Shown piece by piece: positions 7,375 to 15,432 of a DNA stretch of 59,867 nt. The stretch lies in assembly GCF_012396155.1 (NCBI RefSeq), contig NZ_JAAXOY010000002.1, positions 1 to 59,867 on the forward strand. The letters are read 5' to 3'. This stretch comes from Cellulomonas septica (GTDB taxonomy: Bacteria; Actinomycetota; Actinomycetes; Actinomycetales; Cellulomonadaceae). Made by a program: the position numbers and the translations under genes. Position 1 is the stretch's first letter. Every line of letters begins with the position of its first letter. A model generated the notes under the pieces. The model was not told where the DNA came from and did not search any database. It saw only the letters and a program-made list of their open reading frames with translations.

Positions 7375-9000
7375 TCACGCGCGGATGTCGCGGCGGCGGT
7401 ATCCCGCGACGCCCACCATCGATGCGGTCGCCGCGACGGCCACCATCACAGTGGACGCGAGCCACCCCGGCTCGGTGACGGGCACGGGGGCCAGGTGGGC
7501 GAACGGGGACAGGTTCCCGACCCACGCGGGGGCGCCGACGCTGTCCGCGAGCACCAGCCACAGGAAGCCGCCGGCGGCGGGCAGAGCGCCGATGAGCGCG
7601 ACCGCCCGCGGCAGCCAGCCGAGGGCGAGGACCGCGAAGCCGGCGGACAGCAGCACGATCGGGAGCACGTTGAGCGCGCCGCCCACCGAGTCGGAGAGGC
7701 TGAGGTCGGCGCCGACCGCCGCGCAGCCCCACCAGGTGCTGAGGCCCGCGACCAGGGTCAGGACGAGGGCGCCGCCGGCCGCGACGGCTGTCTCCGCGGC
7801 CAGCAGGTGGGTCCGCGTGACCGGTGCGGCGAGCAGCGGGGTCAGGCGGCGCGCCTCCTCGTCGGCGGCGAGAGTCGCGAGGCGGATCGCGGCGAACGCG
7901 CCCGCCGGGACCGCGAGCAGCGCGAACAGCGTCGCGGCGTAGCCCTCGACCGTCCCGAGCGTGAAGCCGGCCTGTGCGGCCATCTGCGCGAACTGCGGGT
8001 TCTCCGCCAGGAAGTCGGTCATCGATCGGGCGATCAGCCCGACGAGCAGGAAGTAGGCCCCGACCCCGAGGCTCCAGCCGACGAGAGCGCGCAGGGCGCG
8101 ACGGACGGCGAAGGTCGTCACCGAGCCGAGCAGGGCGGTGCGCGGGGTGCGGACAGTCGCCGACCGAAGGAGCGCGCCCTGGACGTCGCGACGGCCCGAG
8201 GCCCGGGCGGCGGCGGCCAGCAGGACGGCCGCTGTGACGATCAGCACGGCCAGGGGTGCAGCGCGGTCGGCGTCGAAGGGCCTGCTCAGCCCCATCAGCC
8301 CGAACGGGGAGAACCACCGCAGGCCGGCCAGCACGTCCACGCCGTCGCCGACCATGCGCGCGCCGAACGTCACGAGCAGCACCGCCGTGGCGGCGCCCGC
8401 CGCCGCTGAGCGGCTCGGGTACACCTGGGCGGTCAGGCCGCCGAGCGCCACGAAGAAGACGCCGACAGCCGTCAGGCCGCCGCCGTGCAGCAGCGAACCC
8501 GTGACGTCCGCGCCCGCGGCCACCATCGCGAGGGCGGTCGCGGTGCCGGCGACGAGCGGGACCACGCTCAGCACAGCGAGGTGGCTCAGCACCGCCTCGC
8601 GCAAGGTCGCCCGCCCCGCCAGCAGCAGGTTCCAGCGGCCCGCGTCCTCCTCGCCGCGCGTGGTCCTGGTCGCGGCCAGCAGCGACCAGAGTCCCAGCAG
8701 GACGGCCAGGGCGGTCCCCGTGCGCCACACGGTGAACCCGCCTGCTTCGTCCAGCGCCACGGGCTCACCGAAGAGGGTGCGGATCGCGGGGTTGGACGCG
8801 AGGGCTTCCAGCGCCGCCAGGTCCAGGCCTTGGCTCGTGTACGTGCCGACGACGACGGCGGACATCCCCGCGCAGATGCCGCTGACGACCAGGCCGCCGC
8901 GGTAGACCTGGTGGGCGGCGTGGCGCGTCAGCACACCCCAGGGCCGCGGCTCTGCCCCGAGGGCGGCACGTCGCGTGATCGCGACGGTCGGCGTGCTCAC
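7375..9000 (-). CDS. ABC exporter permease subunit
   Basis: This is a 541-residue polytopic membrane protein with about 12 hydrophobic segments in two similar halves. The halves start at MSTPTVAITRRAALG and again near FAVRRALRALVGWSLGVGA. This is the layout of ABC-2 type permeases found with single ATPases in TetR-controlled exporters for antibiotics or lipids. GTG 9000 overlaps the ATPase stop (GTGA 8997-9000), so the two subunits are translationally coupled. The substrate is unknown. The exporter diverges from a TetR gene whose operator lies between them. Confidence 0.85.
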   Translation of the reverse strand: MSTPTVAITRRAALGAEPRPWGVLTRHAAHQVYRGGLVVSGICAGMSAVVVGTYTSQGLDLAALEALASNPAIRTLFGEPVALDEAGGFTVWRTGTALAVLLGLWSLLAATRTTRGEEDAGRWNLLLAGRATLREAVLSHLAVLSVVPLVAGTATALAMVAAGADVTGSLLHGGGLTAVGVFFVALGGLTAQVYPSRSAAAGAATAVLLVTFGARMVGDGVDVLAGLRWFSPFGLMGLSRPFDADRAAPLAVLIVTAAVLLAAAARASGRRDVQGALLRSATVRTPRTALLGSVTTFAVRRALRALVGWSLGVGAYFLLVGLIARSMTDFLAENPQFAQMAAQAGFTLGTVEGYAATLFALLAVPAGAFAAIRLATLAADEEARRLTPLLAAPVTRTHLLAAETAVAAGGALVLTLVAGLSTWWGCAAVGADLSLSDSVGGALNVLPIVLLSAGFAVLALGWLPRAVALIGALPAAGGFLWLVLADSVGAPAWVGNLSPFAHLAPVPVTEPGWLASTVMVAVAATASMVGVAGYRRRDIRA

Positions 9001-9899
9001 CGCGTCACGTCCTGTCCGTAGTACGCGAGGAAGATCTCCTCGAGGCTCGGCTCACTCACCGCGAGCGTCTGGACCTCGGCGTCGGCGAGCATCCGCAGAG
9101 CCGCGCCGGGTGGGCCGTTCAAGGTGAACCGGACACCCGCCGCCCCGTCGTGCTGCTGGCTGGACACGTCGCAGATCCCGACGGTTCCGCTGAGGTCCGG
9201 CGGCGGGCCGGCGAAGGTCGCGCTGACCTCGGTGCGGTGCAGGCGGCGCAGCTCGCCGACGGAGGCGACCTCGACGAGGACGCCCGCGCGCAGGATGCCC
9301 ACCCGGTCGCAGACCGCCTCGACCTCGGCGAGCTGGTGGGAGCTGAGGAACACCGCCTGACCGCGTTCGCGCGCGGCCGACACGGCCTGGCGGAACTCAC
9401 GTTCCATCAGCGGGTCCAGTCCGCTGGTCGGCTCGTCGAGGACCAGCAGCGGCGCGCGCGTCGCGAACGCGGCGACGAGAGCCACCTTCTGCCGGTTGCC
9501 GGTCGAGTACGTCCCCGCGGGCTTCGACACGTCCAGGGCGAACCGTTCGACGAGCTCTGCGCGGTACGCGACGTCGACGCCGGGACCGAGCCGCCCGAGC
9601 AGGTCGAGCACCTCAGCGCCCGACATCCGTGGCCACAGCGCGACGTCTGCCGGCACGTGAGCGAGGAGGCGGTGCGCCGCGGCGACATCCCGCGCGTCGA
9701 GATCGAAGACGCGAGCCTGCCCCGATGTGGGACGCGCCAGGCCCAGGACCATCCGGATCGTCGTGGACTTCCCGGCGCCGTTCGGGCCGAGGAACCCGAA
9801 CACCTCGCCGGGTGCGACCTCCAGGGTGAGGTCGTCGACGGCCAGCAGCCGGCCGTATCGCTTGGACAAGCTCTCGGTGCGCAGGGCAGGCACGCCCAT
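8997..9899 (-). CDS. ABC exporter ATP-binding subunit
   Basis: The 300-residue ATPase has Walker A GPNGAGKST near residue 39, a degenerate signature TYSTGNRQKVAL in place of LSGGQ, Walker B LLVLDEPTSGLDP, and the H-loop SSHQLAEVEAVCDRV. A C-terminal domain of about 90 residues follows, as in drug-exporter ATPases of the DrrA/CcmA type. ATG 9899 follows GGAGGT and gives the usual N-terminus (ALRTESLSKRYGRLLAVDDL); the longer open frame to 10049 is not needed. It forms an exporter with the overlapping permease. The TetR operator at 10048 lies about 150 bp upstream. Confidence 0.92.
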   Translation of the reverse strand: MGVPALRTESLSKRYGRLLAVDDLTLEVAPGEVFGFLGPNGAGKSTTIRMVLGLARPTSGQARVFDLDARDVAAAHRLLAHVPADVALWPRMSGAEVLDLLGRLGPGVDVAYRAELVERFALDVSKPAGTYSTGNRQKVALVAAFATRAPLLVLDEPTSGLDPLMEREFRQAVSAARERGQAVFLSSHQLAEVEAVCDRVGILRAGVLVEVASVGELRRLHRTEVSATFAGPPPDLSGTVGICDVSSQQHDGAAGVRFTLNGPPGAALRMLADAEVQTLAVSEPSLEEIFLAYYGQDVTR

Positions 9900-10047
9900 C
9901 GGGACCTCCACGGTTCGACAGCACGGACACCACTGCCGACCAGGCTTCCCGGCGCACCTGTTGGTGACGCTACTCCTGGCCTCGCTCGCCCGGAAGCAGC
10001 GAACGCGCTCGCTGACCGGTGGCCGAGAAACAGCGCACGACGATGGC

Positions 10048-10067
10048 AATTGACCGATCGGTCAATT
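10048..10067. promoter_or_regulatory. TetR operator, perfect 20-bp palindrome
   Basis: AATTGACCGATCGGTCAATT is its own reverse complement. It is 18 bp before the TetR start and in the divergent region before the ABC exporter, so one site can control both. The related site at 10721 supports its identity as the operator. Confidence 0.8.
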
Positions 10068-10085
10068 CCTCCGTACGGTGGACGC

Positions 10086-10679
10086 ATGCCGGCAGACACT
10101 CGGGGGCGACTGGTCACCATCGCGCGGGACCTCGTGCACCGGTCGACCTATGCCGACGTGGGCGTCGAAGACGTGTGCAGAGCGGCAGGAGTCAACAAGG
10201 GGAGCCTCTACCACTTCTTCCCCTCGAAGCGCGCGCTGGGGCTCGCCGTCCTGGAACGCAACTGGAGCCTGATGGACGCCCTCCTCGACGAGGCCTTCGC
10301 GCTCGAAGTTCCGCCGCTCGAGCGGCTGGACCGCTTCCTGTCGGCCTACACGTCGATGATGCGCACGATGGAGGGCCGGCTCGGCGCCGTCCCGGGGTGC
10401 CCGATCGGCAACCTCGCGGTCGAGCTCTCCGCGCTCGACCCGGAGATGCGCACGCGAATCGCCGAGCTGATGGACACCTGGACGGTGCGCATCGAGTCCC
10501 TCGTTCGTGATGGTCAGGCGCGCGGCGACATCGATCGCGACCTGGACCCGACGGCGGCCGCGAGAAGCGTGGTCGCGAGCATCCAGGGCTTCAGCGTGCT
10601 CGCGAAATCCGCGGACGACGCGGACGTGCTCGACGCCCTGCCGCCCCTGATGCGGCGGTTGCTGCCCGCGCCCCGCTGA
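10086..10679 (+). CDS. TetR/AcrR family transcriptional regulator
   Basis: The 197-residue product has a classic TetR helix-turn-helix at residues 10-50, including YADVGVEDVCRAAGVNKGSLYHFFPSKRALGLAVL. A ligand-binding domain follows whose GCPIGNLAVELSALDPEMR block is shared by TetR proteins with a C-terminal DUF1956/TetR_C-like fold. ATG 10086 follows a TetR-type palindrome. It probably represses itself, the divergent ABC exporter and the redoxin downstream, which has a matching operator. The ligand is unknown. Confidence 0.9.
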   Translation: MPADTRGRLVTIARDLVHRSTYADVGVEDVCRAAGVNKGSLYHFFPSKRALGLAVLERNWSLMDALLDEAFALEVPPLERLDRFLSAYTSMMRTMEGRLGAVPGCPIGNLAVELSALDPEMRTRIAELMDTWTVRIESLVRDGQARGDIDRDLDPTAAARSVVASIQGFSVLAKSADDADVLDALPPLMRRLLPAPR

Positions 10680-10720
10680 CGCCCGGACGCGCGGCCGTGC
10701 ATGCTCGTGCGCACCCGCAC

Positions 10721-10736
10721 TTGACCGTTCAGTCAA
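10721..10736. promoter_or_regulatory. Second TetR operator (imperfect palindrome)
   Basis: TTGACCGTTCAGTCAA matches the core of the perfect palindrome at 10048 (TTGACCGATCGGTCAA) at 14 of 16 positions and is itself nearly symmetric. It lies 20 bp before the redoxin start, between the TetR stop and that gene. This implies that TetR also controls the redoxin gene. Confidence 0.7.
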
Positions 10737-10755
10737 CTCCACGAGAGGAACGACC

Positions 10756-11586
10756 GTGACCACCGACACGCAGCACTCGCTCTCCCGCTACCGGTTTGAC
10801 GACCTGCGCACGAGAGACATCGTCGCCGACATGCGCTACCTGCCGACCGACCCGGCACCGGGCGACGTCATCCCGCGGTTCGACCTGCCGACGCTCGACG
10901 GTCACCGGTTCGACAGCCACGACCTCGGCGACAAGCCCGTGCTCCTGGTCTTCGGGTCGCAGACCTGTCCGGTCACCCGCAGCGCGTTGCCGCCGCTCAA
11001 CGACCTGCACGAGCGCTACGGCGACCGGGTGCGGTTCGTCCTGGTGCAGACCCGCGAGGCGCACCCAGGAGAGCTCCTGCCGCAGCCCCGCTCCGACGCG
11101 GAGAAGGCGGCGCACGCGGCATCCATGCGCGACGACCTGCGCGTGACCTACGAGGTCGCGGTCGACGACATCGACGGCACCCTGCACCGGTCCGTCGGCC
11201 CGAAGCCCAACTCCGCCTACGTGCTGCGTCCCGATGGGGTCGTCACCGCGCGCGTGCACTGGGCCAACGACACCGCCGCGGTGCGCGCGAGCATCGAGGA
11301 CGCCCTCGGCGGGCCCGGCGTGCGCGTCCGCCGCGGCCGGTCGGTGCTCCCGCTGCTGGCGGCCGTCGGGCACCTGCCCGACGTGGTCCGCCGCGCCGGC
11401 TCCAAGGCCGAGCGGGACGTCTGGAAGGCCGCACCGCCCCTGGCGCTGCTCGGTCGCGCGACCCGGCTCCTGAGCCCGCTGGCGACCGACCGACGAGGAC
11501 CGGCGGCAACGGTGGGACTTGCCGTGCTCGTCCTGGCCGTCGTCGCCGCGGTGATCGCGGTGTCCTCACGCGCCGCCGGCGCGTAG
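10756..11586 (+). CDS. Deiodinase-like redoxin domain protein with C-terminal membrane anchor
   Basis: The 276-residue protein has a thioredoxin-like fold. The segment VLLVFGSQTCPVTRSALPPL, followed by VLVQTREAHPGE, closely follows the iodothyronine deiodinase family pattern FGS-x-T-(C/U)-P...EAHP; the single Cys takes the selenocysteine position. Deiodinase-like proteins occur in bacteria, but their role is not settled. A helix near the C-terminus (AVLVLAVVAAVIAV) could anchor it, leaving the redox domain inside unless the topology is inverted. GTG 10756 follows GAGAGGAA. A TetR operator precedes it. A generic peroxiredoxin/AhpC assignment is the alternative. Confidence 0.75.
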   Translation: MTTDTQHSLSRYRFDDLRTRDIVADMRYLPTDPAPGDVIPRFDLPTLDGHRFDSHDLGDKPVLLVFGSQTCPVTRSALPPLNDLHERYGDRVRFVLVQTREAHPGELLPQPRSDAEKAAHAASMRDDLRVTYEVAVDDIDGTLHRSVGPKPNSAYVLRPDGVVTARVHWANDTAAVRASIEDALGGPGVRVRRGRSVLPLLAAVGHLPDVVRRAGSKAERDVWKAAPPLALLGRATRLLSPLATDRRGPAATVGLAVLVLAVVAAVIAVSSRAAGA

Positions 11587-11638
11587 GAGGCGTGCCGACG
11601 GGAGTGACGACCGGCCCCGCTCAGGTGCGTCGTCTACT

Positions 11639-11656
11639 CCTCCGACACCGCGGAGG
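11639..11656. terminator. Short hairpin between convergent genes
   Basis: CCTCCG (11639-11644) pairs with CGGAGG (11651-11656) over a 6-nt loop, between the redoxin stop (+) and the lipoprotein stop (-). The stem is short and there is no T run, so this is only a candidate. Confidence 0.35.
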
Positions 11657-11679
11657 GGCGGAGCGGTCGCCGTCCCGCG

Positions 11680-12156
11680 TCACCCGGCGATCGGACGCAC
11701 GGACGTCGCAGGGTCGTCGGTCACCGCGGTGACGAGTGTTCTGCTCCCGTACGTCGCGGACTGCACGAGCAGCTCGACAGAAGCGTCGGAGGACGCACTG
11801 AGGCTGAAGACCGCGGCCGCCTGCGGCTCGCCGCCGAGGACCACGGTGCGTCCGCCCTCGACGACGACCGCCGTGACGGAGCCGCCGGGCAGGGAGAGGA
11901 ACACGACGTCGCTGACGTCGCTCTCGTTGCGGACGGTGCCCAGGACGATCCCGGGCTGGCCCTCGCCTGGCACGAGCACGCGGACGTCGGAGAAGACGAG
12001 ACGGCCGAGCCGCTGCTGCGGGCCGGACGTCGTCGCCGCGTGCTCGCCGTGGACCGGCGCGCAGCCGACGAGCGCAAGGACGACGACGAGGGTGGCACGG
12101 GCTGCGGCGCCCGCGGCGGTACGCGGGAAGCGGCGGGCCCGCCGGCCGTCAACCAC
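11680..12156 (-). CDS. Predicted lipoprotein of unknown function
   Basis: The 158-residue product starts with a basic region and hydrophobic stretch ending in a lipobox (LALVGC), so it is probably lipid-anchored outside the membrane. The rest is beta-rich with no motif I recognise (GRLVFSDVRVLVPGEGQPG, then VRNESDVSDVVFL), reminiscent of Ig-like or copper-chaperone-like folds. GTG 12156 is preferred because GAGGAG precedes it. It overlaps the STAS stop by 8 bp, so the two are coupled. Control by box B is inferred. Confidence 0.7.
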   Translation of the reverse strand: MVDGRRARRFPRTAAGAAARATLVVVLALVGCAPVHGEHAATTSGPQQRLGRLVFSDVRVLVPGEGQPGIVLGTVRNESDVSDVVFLSLPGGSVTAVVVEGGRTVVLGGEPQAAAVFSLSASSDASVELLVQSATYGSRTLVTAVTDDPATSVRPIAG

Positions 12157-12508
12157 GGTCGCTCCTCGGCTCGGCACCGTCGGGCTCGCCGTCGAACAGG
12201 CTGTCCGCGCCGACCATCTCGAGCATGTCGTGCACGCACGGAGAGCACGTGGCCATCCGCACGCTCAGCCCCTGCTCGTGGCCGATCCGGCTGCACTGGA
12301 TGACGAACGACAGCCCGGACGCGTCGATGAACGTCACGTCCTCGGCATCGAGGACCACGGGCACATGGCGGCGAAGGGACGCGGCGAGAGCAGAGCTCGC
12401 CTGAGGCCGCAGGCCCTGGTCGATCTCACCGCTGAGCCGGACCACGGTGACGTCGGCGAGGCACGTCGCGCTGATCGAGCCGTGCGCACCAGAGCGCAGG
12501 GCGCTCAT
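12149..12508 (-). CDS. STAS-domain protein (anti-sigma factor antagonist-like)
   Basis: The 119-residue protein has the STAS fold: VTVVRLSGEIDQGLRP near residue 20 and VVLDAEDVTFIDASGLSFV, in which the Ser of DASGL matches the phosphorylated Ser of SpoIIAA/RsbV. The C-terminal half carries CSPCVHDMLEMVG. Such proteins release sigma factors by binding an anti-sigma kinase; a candidate kinase of that type is at 18036 in the same island. ATG 12508 overlaps the stop of a 23-codon frame (ATGA). The lipoprotein gene follows with overlap. Confidence 0.85.
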   Translation of the reverse strand: MSALRSGAHGSISATCLADVTVVRLSGEIDQGLRPQASSALAASLRRHVPVVLDAEDVTFIDASGLSFVIQCSRIGHEQGLSVRMATCSPCVHDMLEMVGADSLFDGEPDGAEPRSDRG

Positions 12509-12576
12509 GCGACGCCGCCGCGCCGGCGGTGCCGTGGGGCGACCGATCGCCGGCCCGCCGTCGTGTCCGTGTCCAT
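12505..12576 (-). CDS. Possible 23-residue small ORF coupled to the STAS gene
   Basis: ATG 12576 is preceded by GAGGAG at good spacing, a stronger site than the one before the STAS start. The frame encodes 23 residues, Arg/Gly-rich (RRSVAPRHRRRGG), and ends in a TGA that overlaps the STAS ATG (ATGA 12505-12508). It may work only as a leader that couples translation of STAS. No homologue is recognised, and the basic composition is also what random GC-rich sequence gives. Confidence 0.35.
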   Translation of the reverse strand: MDTDTTAGRRSVAPRHRRRGGVA

Positions 12577-12697
12577 CGCCGTGCTCCTCGCCTCGCCTCG
12601 CGTCTGGCCGACGTGTGCCGGCCCGCTGCTGGGACTCCGCCAGGGTGCGACCTCGGGTGGCAACGGATCCACTCATGGGCGCCCCGTGGGGCGATCC

Positions 12698-12723
12698 GTC
12701 ACACGTTTGTCATGTCGGCGTCA
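12698..12723 (-). promoter_or_regulatory. GTCA-repeat box B upstream of the STAS operon
   Basis: GTCA occurs at 12698, 12709 and 12720 with exact 11-bp period; read on the minus strand it is TGAC-N7-TGAC-N7-TGAC, pointing to the STAS operon about 120-190 bp away. The core and left flank are nearly identical to box A (GCGATC-C/T-GTCACACGTT). The last unit overlaps the GerMN stop codon. Confidence 0.65.
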
Positions 12724-13275
12724 CGGATCTGCGGTGGGGGCGACGCTGGCGTAGTCGTCGCGCGCGACGTCGCCCGACGAAAGGCCCCGGTCGGTCGGCA
12801 CCTCGACCGGGTCGCCACCGCTGGTCAGGCGGACCTCGGGTCTGCCCGACGCCTCCGTGACCGTCCACACCAGCTGCGCGACGGCCAGCAGCTGGTCGCT
12901 GCCCGAGGTCTCGACGAAGTCGTGGCTCACGTCGACGACGACGACCTCGTCGTCGGTCTCGGCCGAGCGCACGGAGTCCACCGCGACCGCGCTGCGGAGC
13001 CCCGCACGGGTCTCGTCCCGCGACGGTCCCGCGCTGAGCGCCTCGACGGCGTCCTCCAGGGTGGCGCTCGTCGACGGCCGCCGGACGGCTTCAAGACGGT
13101 CGTCCCGCACCAGATAGAGGGTGGTCGCACCGGGTCCGCTGGTGCTGGGCGAAGCGGGGCTCGCCTGCGTGGGCACCGGGACGTCGATCGCGACGGGCGC
13201 ACGCTGGGGCGACACGCCGCACGCGGCGAGAAGAGCCGCGACGACGACGGTGACGAGCGCGCTTCGGCGGATCAC
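12721..13275 (-). CDS. GerMN-domain lipoprotein, LpqB-like
   Basis: The 184-residue product has a signal peptide with lipobox LLAACG, a Ser/Pro-rich linker, and a GerMN-type domain (TTLYLVRDDRLEAVRR, LEDAVEALSAGPSRDE, VDVSHDFVETSG, LVWTVTEASGRPEVRL). GTG 13275 follows GGAGGA and overlaps the kinase stop (GTGA). A response regulator-kinase-GerMN lipoprotein order is that of mtrA-mtrB-lpqB, where LpqB modulates the kinase. This protein is far shorter than LpqB and has only the GerMN part. It probably senses or tunes the kinase outside the membrane. Confidence 0.8.
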   Translation of the reverse strand: MIRRSALVTVVVAALLAACGVSPQRAPVAIDVPVPTQASPASPSTSGPGATTLYLVRDDRLEAVRRPSTSATLEDAVEALSAGPSRDETRAGLRSAVAVDSVRSAETDDEVVVVDVSHDFVETSGSDQLLAVAQLVWTVTEASGRPEVRLTSGGDPVEVPTDRGLSSGDVARDDYASVAPTADP

Positions 13276-14684
13276 GTGTCCTCCCTCGTCGGCAGGACGA
13301 GGGCGAACCGGGCGCCGCCGTGCGGGCTGTCCTCGACCCACACCCGGCCCCCGAGGAGGCGCACGTGCCGGACGACGAGAGCAAGTCCCAGGCCGACACC
13401 GTGCACGTGCCCGCGGTCGGTCCCCGGTCCACGGGTGAACCGCTCGAAGATCCGTTCGCGGTCCTCGGCTGCGACGCCGGGCCCCGCATCGTCGACCCAG
13501 ACCACGGCGTCGTCCCCGGACCGGGTCACGGTGACCGACCGCAGCCCTCGGCCGTGATGCTCCGCGTTGTCGACCAGGTTGGCGATCACGCGCTCGAGGC
13601 GTCGCTTGTCGACCATGACCGTCGCTCGCGACGCTTCCGGTTCGACCACGAGCCGGTCGCGCACGTCGGGTGGCAGCGCCTTGCGGACCAGCTCCGCGAG
13701 CACGACCGGGACGAACGTCGCATCGGCGTCCCCGGCGTCGGAGCGCGACATCTCCAGCAGGTCCTGGACGAGGCGCGAGAACCGCTCGACCTCCGCCTGC
13801 AGCAGGGCGAGCGCCTCCCGCCCGTCTTCATCCAGGCGGTCCCGCTCGGCCTCCACGAGCGACACCGCGGTCAGCATGGTGGTCAACGGGCTGCGCAGCT
13901 CGTGCGCGACGTCGGTGGCGAACCTGGCATCCGCCCGGACGCGACGCTCGAGAGCGGCGGCCGTCGTGTTGAAGGACCGCGCGATGCGGACGAGCTCGGG
14001 GTCGCCACCCGGGTCGATGCGGGCACGCGTGTCGCCGGAGGCGACCCGTGCCGCCGCGTCGGAGAGCCGGGACAACGGGCGAAGCGCGGGCCGGGTCAGC
14101 CACCAGCCGGGCGCGAGCGCGACCAACGGGGTCAGGGCGACGGCCGTGACGAGCACGGTGCCCAGGACGCGAAGGGTGCGCGAGAGCTCGTCGAGCGGCA
14201 GCACGGTGAAGTAGGCACCGCGCGGCAGAGGGACCCCGATCACCAGCACCGTGCGGCCGCTCACGGAGATGCGCTGGCGCGACGGCTGGCCGTCGTCCAG
14301 GACCGCTCGCCGGAGCCCGGCGGGGAGCAGGGTGCGCCCCACGTCGAGCGACGTGGTGAACCAGCCACCGTCGTGCGCGAGCAACGCGGTCGCGCCGCTC
14401 TCGCGCGGCGCACGGGCCAGGGCGTCGGCGGGCGCCAGGCCGTCGGTCTCGAGCGCGCGCTGCACCGTCGCCGCGTTCGCCGCCGCCTGCACCTGCCCCG
14501 ACCGCTCACGCTCGAGGAGCAGGAACCCCGACACCGCGAGCCACACAGCCACCGCCATGGCGGCTGACAGCAGGAACGCGAGCGCGCTGAACGCCAGGGC
14601 GGCGCGTCCTCGCATGCTGCGCCACCGCGCCAGCCGCGGCGACGACGAGTCGTCGACGGCGGTGCCCGTGCCGAGATCCGTCAT
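13272..14684 (-). CDS. Sensor histidine kinase, MtrB-like
   Basis: The 470-residue kinase has two membrane helices (about residues 28-52 and 165-190) around an extracytoplasmic domain. A HAMP segment, a HisKA box with H261 (DVAHELRSPLTTM), and a HATPase domain with N box NLVDNAEHHG, G1 DDAGPGV and G2 GVGLGLALV follow. It would phosphorylate the response regulator encoded just upstream, with an ATGA overlap at 14681-14684. The GerMN lipoprotein follows with a GTGA overlap, so the three genes are coupled. The signal is unknown. Confidence 0.93.
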   Translation of the reverse strand: MTDLGTGTAVDDSSSPRLARWRSMRGRAALAFSALAFLLSAAMAVAVWLAVSGFLLLERERSGQVQAAANAATVQRALETDGLAPADALARAPRESGATALLAHDGGWFTTSLDVGRTLLPAGLRRAVLDDGQPSRQRISVSGRTVLVIGVPLPRGAYFTVLPLDELSRTLRVLGTVLVTAVALTPLVALAPGWWLTRPALRPLSRLSDAAARVASGDTRARIDPGGDPELVRIARSFNTTAAALERRVRADARFATDVAHELRSPLTTMLTAVSLVEAERDRLDEDGREALALLQAEVERFSRLVQDLLEMSRSDAGDADATFVPVVLAELVRKALPPDVRDRLVVEPEASRATVMVDKRRLERVIANLVDNAEHHGRGLRSVTVTRSGDDAVVWVDDAGPGVAAEDRERIFERFTRGPGTDRGHVHGVGLGLALVVRHVRLLGGRVWVEDSPHGGARFALVLPTREDT

Positions 14685-15358
14685 GCGCCCAGCCGGTAGC
14701 CCATGCCGCGCACGGTCAGGACGACGGCGGGGGCGCTGGGGTCGGGCTCGACCTTCTTGCGCAGCCGCCCGACGTGCACGTCCACGAGGCGGGCGTCGCC
14801 GAAGTAGTCGTAGCCCCAGAGCCGTTCCAGGAGCTCCTCCCGGCTCACCACCCGGCCGGGAACGGCCGCGAGCTCGCACAGCAGCCCGAACTCCGTCTTG
14901 GTCAGCTCGACGGGCACGCCGTCGCGATGGACGAGTCCCGCGCTCGTGTCGATCGTCAGGTCGCCCACCTGCACGGGCTCGCGGGCCGCGGTGCCTGCCG
15001 AGCGCCGCAGGAGCGCCCGGATCCGAGCTGAGAGCTCCTTGGCCACGAACGGCTTGGTGACGTAGTCGTCGGCTCCCGCCTCCAGCCCACCGACCACGTC
15101 GTGGCTGTCGGCTCGGGCGGTCACCATGATGATCGGCGCGTCGCTCGTCCGGCGGATCTCCCGGCACACGTCCAGCCCGTCGCGGCCGGGCAGCATGAGG
15201 TCCAGGAGCACGACGTCGAACACGCGGCGGCTCAGCAGGTCGAGGCCCTCCTCGCCGCTGGCGGCCGCGGCGAACGCGAAGCCGTCGGCGGTGAGCGCGA
15301 GCTCGACGACGCGGCGGATCCGGGCGTCGTCCTCGATCAGCAGCACCGTGCGTCTCAT
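14681..15358 (-). CDS. OmpR-family response regulator
   Basis: The 225-residue regulator has a receiver domain with acidic pocket E9-D10-D11, phosphoacceptor D53 (VVLLDLMLPG), T/S and Lys switch residues in MVTARAD and VTKPF, and a winged-helix domain ending in VDVHVGRLRKKVE and VRGMGYRLG. OmpR/PhoB-type domains bind tandem repeats spaced about 11 bp. The island contains four boxes with exactly that period, one before the likely promoter of this operon. It is therefore the leading candidate for the box-binding protein. The ribosome binding site is weak, which fits read-through from the Gmad2 gene 75 bp upstream. Confidence 0.93.
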   Translation of the reverse strand: MRRTVLLIEDDARIRRVVELALTADGFAFAAAASGEEGLDLLSRRVFDVVLLDLMLPGRDGLDVCREIRRTSDAPIIMVTARADSHDVVGGLEAGADDYVTKPFVAKELSARIRALLRRSAGTAAREPVQVGDLTIDTSAGLVHRDGVPVELTKTEFGLLCELAAVPGRVVSREELLERLWGYDYFGDARLVDVHVGRLRKKVEPDPSAPAVVLTVRGMGYRLGA

Positions 15359-15432
15359 CCCGGCAGTCTGACCGTCGGCCGGCCCTCGGTCACGTCGACG
15401 GCCCCGCGCGTCGTCAGCAGGAGCTTCGGATC

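Noticed and set aside
13320-14567. Plus-strand frame of 415 residues opposite the histidine kinase
   Set aside because: The minus strand carries all kinase motifs and start/stop overlaps with both neighbours; the plus frame is a GC-driven shadow.
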